Shown: positions 35,770-47,286 of the stretch, piece after piece | Layout of the letters: each line of letters opens with the position of its first letter | Numbering within the stretch: position 1 is the stretch's first letter | Source: Immersiella caudata | Taxonomy: Eukaryota; Ascomycota; Sordariomycetes; Sordariales; Lasiosphaeriaceae | Direction of reading: 5' to 3' | Length of the DNA stretch: 64,000 nt | Assembly (NCBI GenBank): GCA_030512335.1 | Contig: JAULSU010000006.1 | Span: 3,658,001-3,722,000 of the forward strand | Translations under genes and position numbers: made by a program | Notes under the pieces: generated by a model | Told to the model about the DNA's origin: nothing | Database searches by the model: none | The model's input: only the letters and a program-made list of their open reading frames with translations

Positions 35770-37411
35770 TTTCGGTGGTTGTTTGGTGGTAGGGTTCGCG
35801 GCGCGAAGACTGCGGTAGGCTTTTCCGGTGGGAGAATCGTGGTCGGGAAGAGCGTGCTGGTGTTGTGCAGGTGCTATTTGGAGCGGTGGAAATTGCCAGT
35901 TGGTGTTTCAGCGCGGTGTTGGAGAAGTGGTGGTCAATGTTGTGCACCGTGAAGAGGCGGACTGCAGCGCAAGAGGCAAATCAGAGATGCGAAATCTGCC
36001 GAGGCCATGATGCCATGCGACCCGCTTGGCGGAGACCCCCGGGGAAGCTAAGGGACGTTGCGGGGCTGCGGGACCCTAGGATTCCGAGGTTGTCCCGGCC
36101 GGAATGTTGGAAAGAGCGGTCGGGCAACGCGACGACAACGCATCGTTGTAGAAAAGGGGAAAGAGCGATGTTTCAAATCAGAAGGCTCCTGCCTGGTTAT
36201 GGAAACATATAAGTGGCCCAACCCGGTGCGGCCATCTCGTGGGGTGGAGATTTTGGAGTGCGTATCTGCCTGACACTCTCGACAACTCCCCCATCTGGGA
36301 ATTGGAATTTTGGAGAGCGCATCCCTCCAACGTGCTCACCTTCGGCAGCCTGCATTGCCATGCCGCTCCTTCGATGCGTCTCCCTACTCGCAGAAGAGTT
36401 CTCGCTCGTCACAGTCGCGTCGGCACCCAGGACCGCGCAACCGCTTGTTGCTCGCCGCCCGCACTTGCCGCGCCGAGCGAGAACACCGTGCAGCATCAAT
36501 CCGCTGTAGTCGAAATTGGAAGATATTGCTTTGCCCGGTCGAACGCATCAAAACGCATCACTACACGAAGCACTCCGGGCGCCCAGCTGCTTCCGAGTCG
36601 GAGAGAAATCGAGCGATCCCGTTCTTCGACCAAACTCTCAGCCTGCCATTCGGAACGCGGTGTCGCAAGGCCGCCAATGCTTTCCGAATTTCCACAAGCC
36701 ATGTCTGGGGGGACTTGCATTCGAGCCCAACACAGGGGCTTGACGCCCAAAAGTCGTGGCCCTGGGGGCTGCGTCATTGGCCACAAATGCCATCCCAAGC
36801 TCCAGGGTCACCGTCGCTGATGAAGCCTTGCCCAGTGGCCGTCTCGGAACTCGAAGGCACGGGTCGCTGCGCGGGTGCTCCGCCTAAATGGTGGCACAGA
36901 AGTCATGCCGGCCGTTTTCTTTGCTGCCAATGAGGGGGTGCGGCCAGTCGGCGGCTGCCTTATCATCCGCCCACAAAAGTTGGGGGAATGTGAGGAGGAT
37001 GAGCAGTCGATGGCCTGCCGTGGCCTAAAACTGGTCCTCGCTGCACCAAGGGGTAGTTGCGGCTGCCCCCCGCTCCGCACCCGGTAGAGCATGTGAACCA
37101 GTCTGCTGCGTTCCCCAGTCCTGGATCGAGTGTGGCCGATCACTTGTCGGTGATCCATGTCAACCGTTGACCTCCTTCGATCCTCCATCCCGAGCCTCTT
37201 CCCTCACAACCTGACGGCCCAGTCGCTCCCTGCTTTCCCGGGCGCCGGTATTTCTCTTAAATCTTGCGGGGGAGCAAAGTAAAAGGGGCTTCTTCTGACC
37301 ATACCACATTCATGGCCGTCTCCAAGCTGATCTCGACGTCGTCCCACACGCAATCCACCCCGCATCTGCGGTCCCCTGCGCGCCCCTCGGCGCTGCGCGC
37401 ATAGGCCGACG
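35770..37411. other. Divergent intergenic region
   Basis: 1.6 kb between the divergent SDH8 and FHA-kinase genes. No coding evidence beyond short overlapping open frames in all registers. A TATAAG sequence at 36209 is too far from either start to be assigned. Confidence 0.45.
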
Positions 37412-39474
37412 ATGGACGAATACGATGGCGACGAGCCCGCAGACACGACACCGCCATGCCTAATACTCGCGCCTTTGAACAAAGAAGCAAGAAAGGCCGT
37501 CGATCACGTCCGGAATAATTACCATCGCTGCCGCCTCGACCACGATAACAATACGTTTGGTCTGTTGCTTGACTTCTCAGACCTCGACCGCCAGGAGTAC
37601 ACGCTCGGCTGCAGTGAAACCGACATCCACCTTCCTGATGTACCCCGATCGAAGAGTTCAGCATCTTCGCAGATCTCCGATCATCAGGCCACGATTTCGG
37701 TTGTTCAGAGCACCGGCGCCGTGCTTTTAAGGGACTACTCGGACCACCACAGCACGGAAACCTACTCCCCCTCCCACAGCAGCAGCACTAGCGGCCACGG
37801 CGGCGTGGCCGTAAAGTTCCGCAGCAGCCGCTCGATTCTTCTCGCTCGCGGGATTAACCCACGCATTGGGTTTGGCCGCGATAAATACTACCAGTTCGAA
37901 GTGCGATGGCGATCGGACGGCCTGTACTCATTCATCAAATACGAGCCCTATGTCCTAGGACCGAGGCACTCAAAGCAGAAAAAATATGTTGAGAAATTGA
38001 GGGTGGGAGGAGGGGCGTATGGCGAAGTGTGGTCGGTTCTGGACATCACAAACGGAGAGCTCATCGCTGTCAAGAAATTCCGCAACCTCACGGGGAAGAA
38101 TCTCGACTTTGCAACCCGCGAGGTGGCCAACCTCTTCAAAATCAGCAAGCACAAGTCCATTCAGCATGTGAGTAATATCTATCTATCTATCTATCTATCT
38201 ATATATTGGCTGTTTCAGACCCTCTGTTATACAATGCTGACATGCCCCCGACCAGGAACACATTCTCCAAATTTACGATTACGCTGGTGGGGATGATGGT
38301 TGGGGCGAAATCTTCATGCCCCTTATGGACGGCAATATCAAAACCTTGATGATTGAAGGAGTGGAACGACCGGATGAGATCGCCGAAACGGTGCTCAGGC
38401 AGATGCTCCTTGCCCTGCAGTGCATCGCGTCACACAGTATTGTTCATCGAGACATCAAACCGGAAAACATACTCTGGCAGTTTGATGCATACGGCAACTA
38501 CCACTTCTGTCTTTGCGATTTTGGACTGTCGAATGACCCCAAGCTGGCCAGGACGGTCGCTGGGACGGAGCCCTTCATGGCGCCCGAAGTGTACAACCGA
38601 CACCCTCAAACGACAAAGGTGGATATCTGGTCGCTCTTTGCAACGTACATCTGGATACAAAATACGGAGCAGTTCAGAGACTGGTGCTCTCAATACAGCG
38701 TAGGGCAGATTCACAAGTGGCTTGTACGGTTATCAGAACTGCCGCAGTACGCGAATATCAAGAAGATGGCAAGCTACGACCCGAAGAAGAGACCCTCGGC
38801 GGCGCATCAACTGGCTATTTTGGACGGAGATGTGGAAGAAACTCCTTCAGATGCGGGGTACGATGGGCCTGGGGGCGACCTGGATGCGCGATTTCAAGGG
38901 ATGAACCTGGGGGATGGACAGTACGACCCTGGAAGTTCGGGGTCCACTGCGCCGGAGACGCCCTACTACGAGCCATACCCGGCCCCTTATCAGCCGTACG
39001 ATGGGGATGACGGCCAACCAGGATCCAGCAAGCAGTACACACCCGCCCCGATGGGCAGCCATGGTCCAGGGGTAAGGCTCGTCCCCCGTTGATTGAAACG
39101 CCTGCTTGGATCGGCTAACATGGGTTTAGGAATTCGATCAGGCATTCGTGGCGATGTATGGTACCCCATACGTGCGCAGGGAGGACAACGACAGCGGGAC
39201 AGCCGTGCCCGATATGTGGACGCAACGCCAAATGCCGACCACCAGCGAGGAGCCCGCCTACCCGGACCCCGCCTATCCCAGCCCAGCCTACCCAAGCCAG
39301 GACTACCAACAAGAATCCAACACTTACCAAGGAGCGTCCAGCTCGGCTTATCAGGGAGAGCCCGGCTACCAAGATTCACATTATCAAGAAGAGCCTGCAT
39401 ACGTCCCAGAACCCAGCTACAGAGCAGAGAGGGACCCAAGACGCAGCAAACACAAAGGAAAGCATAGGGTTTAG
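37412..39474 (+). CDS. FHA-domain serine/threonine protein kinase
   Basis: Three exons, 37412-38167, 38256-39071 and 39130-39474, give 638 residues. Intron 1 (88 bases) contains a (ATCT)6 repeat; intron 2 (58 bases) has a GGCTAAC branch point. The N-terminal 170 residues look like an FHA phosphothreonine-binding fold (NTFGLLLDFSDLDRQEYTLG, then SSASSQISDHQATISVV). The kinase domain spans about 190-440 with all key elements: glycine loop GGGAYGEV, IAVKKF lysine, HRDIKPENIL, DFGLS and APEVY. The C-terminus is disordered and Tyr/Pro/Ser-rich with short repeats (PAYPDPAYPSPAYPSQDY), ending in basic KHKGKHRV. FHA plus kinase recalls the Chk2/Rad53 class, but the extra SQ/TQ cluster and second FHA of Rad53 are not seen, so a specific pathway cannot be given. 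The catalytic residues look intact. Confidence 0.88.
38177..38200 (+). repeat. (ATCT)6 microsatellite inside kinase intron 1
   Basis: Six perfect ATCT units within the first intron of the FHA-kinase gene, so length variation would not alter the protein. Confidence 0.9.
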
Positions 39475-40665
39475 TTTTCAGTCATGCCGTCAAACTCCTC
39501 TTACTCCCTGTTCCTGGCCCGGTTTGTCATTCTACATGTCCTTAAGCATTAGCGCGGTAGACGGTTGAAGATATCCATGCTATATTTGTTGCAACTTTTG
39601 GTTTTGCGTTCATATGTGCTCCTCGAGGAGATGGCCAGTGGGCTCCCTTGAAGCATGGCGGATGGGGTCTGCAGTGAGGTGTGATGTCAGGTCAGAGGGC
39701 GACAGCTCGGGGAGAGACCGGAGTGGAAAAATTGGATCAAGTTGGGAAGATGAGGTTGGTGTAACAAGAATGATCCGTCAGTCAGAAGAACGCCGAGTAC
39801 TTCGAGTTCGCAGTGAAAGCATTGTGACTGAGAATAAATCAAGACATTTCAGTGTTATTATTGTTTCTTTTCTTTCTGCTCTGTGATTGAGGTTTGTGGA
39901 TACGCTCCTGGCCATTGGTTGAGTCTCATGAGCAGTGACCAGGTGGGCGCTTGGAAGGGACTTGGAAGGAAACAGCTTCCTATTCGATCCGGTTAGAATC
40001 GCAAAACTGGCAATCTCGATGGCATTGTCCTTATCGAGTCGAAGTTTGAAGTGTAAGTTATTCAGTGGATTTGATATTAGCTTCCACCCGCGATTGTCCG
40101 ATGGCGCGTATTGACCGCGTATAAGTTTCACAAGACCTAGGGGGCAAACAGTGCTGTGTAATCCCGTTACTGGCCAGCCCCCGATCTTCAAAAGCTATCA
40201 CGCGCTGGAAATCCGGTGGTCTTTTCTAGAAACAGAAGGCGATGCAGCCAGGTCGATGGTGCCATGTGGGGCCCCTGCCAACGCCTGCCGACACCGGTGC
40301 CGACGGACTGGGGCCGTCTCGGACCTCGCAACCAGTTTTTTCTTGGCCCTTGCAACTCTACTGAACGGCGAAACTTTGGTTTCTATCAACATTTGGGTAT
40401 TCTGACGTTCTTGCGTGTGGGAATTTGACCAACTTCCTTCGCTTTCGTCTTGTTTTGGAAGCGCCACCCCTTCTCCCCGCCGGTTCACGGTTCCACAGCC
40501 GAGTCTTCCGATTGACGAGCCGAAGACGCCGGTGAGGACGGAACTGGCTCACAAACAACCCGGACAAACACACCTTCAAAATCAATTCCATTCCTCACCA
40601 AATCATTATCCCAAATCACCTCAAGCCCAGAAAGAAAGAAGAGAGGGGAAAAAAAATTAAAAAAA
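39475..40665. other. Intergenic region
   Basis: 1.2 kb, no supported gene. An A-rich leader directly precedes the ATG of the MFS gene at 40666. Confidence 0.45.
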
Positions 40666-42048
40666 ATGTCCCGCCTCCTACAGGAATCCGGCCTCCTCTC
40701 CCTCCACCGCACCGGGGCAGACGCCTACCTCATCATCCTCTCCCGCACCTGCCGCATGTTCGCCTATGGCGCCTCGGCCCTCATCCTCGCCCTCTTCTTC
40801 TCCTCCCTCGGCTTTTCCGATTCCCGCATCGGCGTCTTCATGACGCTGACCCTCCTCGGGGACGTCCTTTTATCGTTTATCCTGACCCAAATCGCCGACC
40901 GGGTGGGTCGACGGCGGACGTTGCTGTTTGGTTCGGTGTTGATGGTATTATCGGGGGTGGTGTTTGCGACGTGCGAGTCATACTGGGCTTTGCTCGGAGC
41001 AGCGGTGGTCGGGGTGGTGAGCGCGACGGGGGGAGACTTTGGGCCGTTTAGGGCGATTGAGGAGTCGGTGGTGGCCGAGCTGACGGTGCCGGAGACGAGG
41101 GCGGATGTGTTGGTTTGGTATGTGACGATGGCGAGCTTGGGATCGTCGGCGGGGACGGAGCTGGCGGGGAGGATGGTGGAGTCCTTGAGGGCGAGGGAGG
41201 GGTGGGCGTTGGTGGATGCGTATCATGCTTGTTTTTGGTTGTATTCGGTCATGGGGGTGGTGAATGTGGTGGTGAATTTGATGTTGTCGGGGAGGTGTGA
41301 GTTGAGGGGGGTGAAGGGAGATGGGGAGAGGGAGGGACTGTTGGAGGGAGAGCGGGAAGGGCAAGGGGAAGAGGGAGAGAAGAAGGAGAAGTGGCTTGCG
41401 CAGATTTCTAGGGAGACATTGGGGGTCATGGCGGTGCTGTGGTTTTTGTTGTCTGTGGACTCGGTGGCGGATGGGATGGTGAGCATGGCACTGACGACAT
41501 ACTACATCGATCAGAAGTTTCACCCGACGAAGTCGACTTTGGGAGACTTTCTCTCGGCGAGCTATTTCCTGTCGTCGCTGTCGACTATCTTCTCGGGGCC
41601 GTTGGCGCGGTACATCGGGCTGGTCAACACCATGGTGTTTACGCACATCCCTTCGTCAGCAGCAGTTCTGTTGTTTCCCTTCCCGCAGAGCTTGGCAGGG
41701 ACGTTTGCCCTGCTCCTTTTGCGAGTTGGGTTAAACAATATGGATCAAGCGCCACGAGCGGCCCTGATCGCGGCTGTTGTCAGGCCCGAAGAACGCACGG
41801 CGGTTATGGGCATTACTGTGCTCTTTCGCACTCTGGCCTCTGTCATGGGTCCAACTGTCACTGGCTTCTTGGCTGCTAATGGCAGGTTCTGGGTTGCGTT
41901 TGTGGCTGCGGGAGCGCTCAGGCTGGCCTATGATTTGGGGTTGTTTGCCATGTTCATCAACATCAAGCTGTATAAGCATGAGCCCGTCCCTGTTAACGAA
42001 AACCAGGGACTCTTGCAAGATGAAGAGGATGGAGAAGAAGGAGAGTAG
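40666..42048 (+). CDS. Major facilitator superfamily transporter
   Basis: A single exon of 460 codons with about twelve hydrophobic helices in two bundles. The MFS loop 2-3 signature is visible as ADRVGRRRTLLFG at about residues 83-95. A long acidic/basic cytosolic loop (about 207-245, Glu/Gly/Lys-rich) separates the two halves. The second half keeps helix patterns such as LNNMDQAPRAALIAAVVRPE, a loop 8-9-type motif. Both termini are short and the C-terminus is acidic. The overall length is ordinary for fungal MFS proteins. The substrate cannot be told from sequence; no sugar-porter signature was recognised and there is no biosynthetic cluster around it. The start ATG follows an A-rich leader, as is common for fungal starts. 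Confidence 0.88.
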   Translation: MSRLLQESGLLSLHRTGADAYLIILSRTCRMFAYGASALILALFFSSLGFSDSRIGVFMTLTLLGDVLLSFILTQIADRVGRRRTLLFGSVLMVLSGVVFATCESYWALLGAAVVGVVSATGGDFGPFRAIEESVVAELTVPETRADVLVWYVTMASLGSSAGTELAGRMVESLRAREGWALVDAYHACFWLYSVMGVVNVVVNLMLSGRCELRGVKGDGEREGLLEGEREGQGEEGEKKEKWLAQISRETLGVMAVLWFLLSVDSVADGMVSMALTTYYIDQKFHPTKSTLGDFLSASYFLSSLSTIFSGPLARYIGLVNTMVFTHIPSSAAVLLFPFPQSLAGTFALLLLRVGLNNMDQAPRAALIAAVVRPEERTAVMGITVLFRTLASVMGPTVTGFLAANGRFWVAFVAAGALRLAYDLGLFAMFINIKLYKHEPVPVNENQGLLQDEEDGEEGE

Positions 42049-42296
42049 GAGGGGTGCAGAGGCGTAGAGTCAGCTGGATTTAGCAGGTAATTGGTGGGCT
42101 TAACAGTCCACGAAGAAACCAAGAGTCAGTTGGATAGGAAAACCTACCATCTTTGCACCGCAGTGACCTGTAGTTTGGAGGCACTGGGGGGTATTTGAAA
42201 CGTTCCAATGTCAGACTATGTGGCACTGGGAGAACGAAATGGTTACATCACAACACCAACGCGAAGGCCAAATCACACCATCATCCAACTTCCACA

Positions 42297-43470
42297 ATGA
42301 ACTCCAAACCCCGCCCAAAGCCAGAATACAACCTCCGCAAACGCGGCCGCCCCTTTACCAACTCCCACCGCATCTACTTCGAACATCTCTCCTCCCACAT
42401 CCCCATCTCCTCCGTCCACGACATCCCCCTAATCCATACCCACCATCATGACCAATCCAAAATCTACAACATGATTGTCGAGATCCCCCGCTGGTCCAAC
42501 CCCAAATTCGAAATCCCCCTCCCCACCCCTTTCAACTCCATCATCCAAGACACTCTCCCTTCTTCTTCCTCTGCCTCATCCAACTCACATTTCCGCTTAC
42601 ACCGCTCAGTCCACCCCTACACAGGCTACCCCTTCAACTATGGCGCTCTCCCCCCAAACGTGGGAAAGTCCCTTCCACGATGATCCGTCGACGGGTATCA
42701 AGGGTGACAACGACCCGCTTGACGCGGTTGGTATTGGGAAGAGAATATCGCACACAATGGAGGCTAAAGCTGTGAAAGTACTAGGGGTGTTGGGGTTGGT
42801 TGACCAGGGGGAGATGGACTGGAAGGTTGTAGTGATTGATGCCGAGGATGAGATGGCGGGGAGAGTGGAGGAGGTGGAGAGGATTTGGAGAGGGTTATGC
42901 CGTGAGTATTCCCTGCTTATCAGATATTCTCGTGGTAGAGCGGAAGAGGGGATGAGGAGACTAATGTTTTGATATGCATGGGGCTGTTGGCGAGCATTCG
43001 GGAATGGGTTTCGTGTAAAAGGTCCCGAGTGGCGGCGAGCCGAATGACTATGCGTTTAAAGGCGAGTTCAGGGGCAGAGAGTAAGTCTGATGTCTATTCC
43101 GCTGCTAGCAGACGCATGGGAGGCTTGACGCAAGTAGGTTCGCCGAGACGATCATCGATGAGTGTCACGTCGTGGAAGAGGCTGGTGTTCGGGGAAGTGA
43201 AGCATACTGAGGCTTCTTTGTAAGCGTTTCCTGATCGACGAACTTGGGTATTGCTGACCGTGTTGAACAGGAAGAATACCACGTTGGTGGGAACGCCGGG
43301 GAAGATGGATCCTGATGATACCAACTTGCCGCCCAACGAGGACCTGTCGCCTGCCCCCCATCGCGGATGACTTAGATGTGTTGTATTTTGTCGACAGGGA
43401 GAAGCTAGAATCTCCACCGGGCGTTTACTTGGAGCAGAGCAAGCTGAAGATCGATCTGGAGTTGAAGTAG
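42297..43470 (+). pseudogene. Broken copy of family I inorganic pyrophosphatase
   Basis: The ATG at 42297 opens a frame with pyrophosphatase features (NMIVEIPRWSNPKFEI, HPYTGYPFNYGAL). In a C6 run at 42650-42655 the frame shifts by one and continues TWESPFHDDP and the catalytic KGDNDPLDAVGIG. A donor GTGAGT lies at 42902, but no AG follows the branch-like ACTAAT before the next coding part (GLLASIREWVS). A further frame change near 43016 leads to GGEPNDYAFKGEFRG, an intron at 43081-43137 follows, and then ETIIDECH. Another shift near 43169 gives SWKRLVFGEV. After a last intron, KNTTLVGTPG runs into a second C6 run (43354-43359), where the frame changes again before the tail IADDLDVLYFVDREKLE. 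At least four shifts and a missing acceptor make a functional enzyme unlikely. The gene that supplies cellular pyrophosphatase must be elsewhere. Confidence 0.8.
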
Positions 43471-43905
43471 TTGCGGATAATGTATTTATCATTTCTTATG
43501 TCCAACGCACGCTATATTCATTGTTTGAGCCCGTCAGCCATCGCGGACTACTGCTCAGTGCGGGACTTGAGCCGTCCGTGGCGTCGATGTTCGTTGCCTG
43601 CGGTCAAGCTCTCTGCTTCATCAGACCGTGGCGCAAATCTCCCCGCATCTCTTGGGCATTGTAACTCTGGCATCTCATTCTGTCGGCGGATTCTCTTGCC
43701 TCGTCAATAGAGACGATGCTCAGCTCATAGCCCCTATCTTTGACGCATCTCTCCCAGGCGTCTTCGCTTGGATCCGAGCCCTAACAGACCGCGGTTCACC
43801 CAGGCGAATGGGCAGATGGTCAGACCTCAGTCCTTCTTCCTCTGTCCATAGGTAACATAACTGAGGAAGTGTCAGCCCTGAGAATCACAGACAACAGAGG
43901 GAGAC
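43471..43905. other. Convergent intergenic region
   Basis: About 435 bases between the pyrophosphatase remnant and the stop of the methyltransferase gene. No coding signal was seen. Confidence 0.45.
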
Positions 43906-45080
43906 TTACAAGTCCATTTGCGCGTGAATCTTCTTATTCAAGAGATCGACCCGGACCTTGTCCAACAAGTCATTGATATCATCTCTTTCCATTCCAAAGT
44001 GCTCCGTCAGGATACGCAATGAGAATGCCTCAATCCCATTCATAAACTGCACAAGATTGAGCATTCCGAGCTCCTTGAGTTTTGGGTCCTTGGCCCAGGC
44101 GCCAAAAGGGAAGCTGAACTTGCGTGTTGTTACGTTCTCAAATCCGGCGTCCGTCAGCCAACCGTGAAGTTTCGGCCCAGGGCAAGGCTCCTTTCCCAAG
44201 CTTCGAAAGCCTTCGAGAAGGCAGTGTGTCCATTTGAGAAAGTGGCTGTCTTGCTTCAACGATCCGTCTCGGGAGTAGAAGTTGAAGTCGTAGTCTTGGA
44301 ATTCGGCCCAGCCGCCAGGTACAAGGTTACTGTGCGGTGTGTCAGTCTTACTTCTGCTGAAAAATGTACGAGAAACGGGGGAGAGGACTCACTCGTAGGT
44401 CTGTCTGACGAGTTGGGGCCAATCGCTGATGCATGATGCCAGGTATCGAGCAAAGATAAGGTCAAAGGGTGCGCTGTGGACCCATGGCGATTCTACATCG
44501 TCAAGCATGAACTTGACGTTTGGGGGCACCCACGGCGGTTGGATGGCGCTGAGGTCGTTGCCGATGATCTCTGCGTGGGGGTACTCGTCGCCCATGGACA
44601 TGCTCCAGAGGCCGGTCCCGGTGCCGATGTCGAGGACGCGGGTCAACTCCTCTGGCTCGATAGGTGCAAGGAAGAGCTTGTCTCCAATGCCTTTGGTCGT
44701 AAGGATGTGGTTGAGGTCGAGACGCTCCTGCTCGAGCTCGTCGTTCGGTAGGTAGTAGACGCCGGCGCGGAATGCGTGGTAGCGCCGTCCATTCTCGACT
44801 GGGTAAGCGAGCACGCTCGCTGTGATAGACGCGGTGAAATTGGATCTGTAGACGCGCGGGGTTCGGTTAGTTGGTGGTGACTTCAAGAAGCGATGCAATA
44901 AAGGCGCAATTACATTTGGTCCTCGAACCCCGAGTCCCGGTCGCTTGCCTGGTGCGTCGTTGCTCAAAGGTCAGCTGCTGCGCGCGGGCATGGGCAAATG
45001 CGGGGAAATCGACAACTAACGGTGTCCAGGCAAGAGTTAGGGGCACCAACCGAGTCAACCTCGATTTCTTCGTCCATCAT
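43906..45080 (-). CDS. LaeA-like SAM-dependent methyltransferase
   Basis: Four minus-strand exons, 45080-45021, 44948-44914, 44845-44393 and 44329-43906, give 323 residues. All junctions are GT/AG and keep the frame. The protein starts MMDEEIEVDSVGAPNS and runs through a short acidic leader into ASVLAYPVENGRRYHAFRAG and YYLPNDELEQERLDL, the N-terminal signature of the fungal LaeA/TAM-type methyltransferases. SAM motif I is RVLDIGTGTGLWSMSMGDEY (about 99-118). Later motifs are NDLSAIQPPWVPPNVKF, FDLIFARYLASCISDW and LVPGGWAEFQDYDFNFYS. The C-terminal helical part ends KKIHAQMDL. LaeA itself is a global regulator of secondary metabolism, but fungi hold many paralogues with unknown substrates and no biosynthetic cluster is adjacent, so a regulatory role is not claimed. 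No lesion is visible. Confidence 0.88.
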
Positions 45081-47286
45081 CTCATTGCGCGTGCCGAGCG
45101 AGTGGAAGGGGGGGGGGGGTGGGAAAGCCGGGAAAAAAAAAGGAGAGATCGAGTGATCGAGGGATCGAGAGGAGGGAGGGTTCCAAGCAGGTAAGATAGG
45201 ACCCGGCACGGCGGGGCGACGTCGGGACGGCAGGAATATAAGAGGATAAGCGTGGAAGGTCAAGACACTCGGAGCCGTGTCAACGTGCGATCACCGCATG
45301 CAGCTCCGCAGATTTGGGAATGCGCCCGGCACTCTCCGGCAGGACGCAACTGGTGGGCGTGGCTGCGAGCCCACCGAGCCCACCTCGACCCCTCGATGCT
45401 CGTTGGAGGGGAAGGAGCAACCTAGCAGTAGTCGACCAAGAAATTGCGTGCCGTGCCAAGCCGCCCCGCTGCTCCCACGGCGACCTGAACTGGAGTTTGC
45501 ATCAGAGCAAGAAAAGGAGAAAAGCGAAACCCCCGATGCACCCGATCGCTTGCTAGTCGCAGATGAGAAAATGCACTCATCACGGGCGGCGCCTGCATGC
45601 TTACTGCCTCTTGGGACGTCCCCAATTTTTTTTGGGGCAAATTCGACCACTGTGAGCCGTCACGCCGGAGTCGAGCCCGCAACCGATGGTCTCTCCCCTG
45701 CTCTCGCGGGCGGTGAGGGGTTCGAGAGGCAGACCGAAAAAGTCCCTGTGGGTGCTCGCAAGGGTTCCAAGTTGTTCAAGTTCCAGACCTCGACCCCTGC
45801 CGATTCCCAACGAACCGCAATGCTGCGCGAGCCAACATGACCAAGCATGCACGTCAAGGTGTGATGGTCGCTGTGGTTGGCAGAGCCCGTCTAGTGCTTG
45901 CCTGCCTGCCTGCCGGAAAGCCCCGCACTTCGGAGAATGCTACGAGCCCGGCCAGAGGTCTGGCGCGATGCCGGAAGATTTCCCAGCGAGCAGCCCCCTC
46001 CCAACCCCTTGGGTTCAGCGACACCCCCCTTCCTCGCGCCGACCGGTCGGGCTCTGGGCGCCAGCGACCGGAGTTTCCCATCACAGCCTAGCACAGTGTG
46101 AAACGGTGAAACCACAATGGCGGGAGGAGTACCTGCAGATGAAGAGTTGAGGTAAACCGCCCCTTCGGTAACGGCCCAACTACCTCTAGCAATGTGCTTG
46201 CGGTCGCCATCACTCGCTCACCGCTAGTTTTCTTCCTCGGCTCTCCTGGCTCCAGCAGGTGGTGCCATGTTTTGGGACCCAAGCCGCCTGGGATCCGTCT
46301 GTTTGGTACGCTACGACGTACCCCTGCCGGGCCCGCCCAGGTGGACGGCTCGGCACCCGGCTTCAAGTTTGGGAGACAGCGGGAAGCAGATGAAAATTCT
46401 GTCTGACACGTTGACGTGTCGGCCAGAGATCCAGCTCCGAAATGAGGCTGACCTGTCAAGTGGCTCCCGTCTGCCAGGTTTCTTCTTTCCCAGCCGAGGG
46501 AGGTGTCAGCTCAACTGCGTTTGGAGAAACTTCAAAGTCTCTTCCGAAGTCCCTGATTTGGTCGAATGCTGTTGCCACCTCCTTGACACTTGGGCGGGGA
46601 AAAACAATGTTCCTTGCTTTCCCTGGCTCTGGGGTGCCCAGTGCACCGTAGATGCCATGCTCTAGTCTTATACCACTCTTTTGTCTTCATTGGGTCGCAT
46701 CCATTTCGCACTATGCGCCAAAAATCCAGGACGTCACGAGCATTCTTTGTTGCTTGATGACCATTGTTTTGGTTTTGTTGACATTGAATAACTAGAGAAC
46801 ATACCTGGGACTTGGAGCGCCCCTCTGGTTCATTTAACCATGCCCATCGTGTTCCCAGCCTTGAAAAGACACTGATCTCACACTGGCACGAGAAGGCATC
46901 GCCATTCAAGAACAGAGGTTACAACCAGGGACCCTCTAAGGGGGAATACAAGCCGCCGATTAAGGTGAAGATGATAGACAGCATTCGATCTATTATGGTG
47001 CAACCGCAGGAGTTGTGGCTGTTTATTTGTACCTACTTTCTAAAATCACCATTGTTTTAGAGGTAAAGTGATAAAGTGAAGCTGGGGGGCCAAAAGCCCT
47101 TGATCACGAGGCGGCGCTGTTGCAGGTTTCCGCGTGCGGGGTTTTCCCTCTCGCAGAAACGCACAAATATTGACACTTTCTCTGTTCAGTCTATCAACTC
47201 AACCGCTCTAGCTGCCCCCACTGGATATTCATCCCTTCGCTAATTAAAAGCGGAAAGCTGTACCCTATCAAGATCTCTATCGGAAA
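45081..47286. other. Divergent 2.2 kb intergenic region
   Basis: Lies between the divergent methyltransferase and HeLo genes. It begins with a purine-rich stretch containing an 11-base G run just upstream of the methyltransferase start and repeated ATCGAG words (45148-45172). Open frames of up to 187 codons are present, but they overlap in several registers and show no domain. Nothing else was recognised. Confidence 0.45.

Noticed and set aside
40978..41646. 222-codon frame antisense to the MFS gene
   Set aside because: A shadow of the transporter gene; the product is His/Arg/Pro-rich.
45277..45840. 187-codon plus-strand frame and a tRNA-like B-box at about 45663-45680
   Set aside because: The frame has no domain. 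The B-box-like word cannot be folded into a cloverleaf with a matching A-box and acceptor stem.
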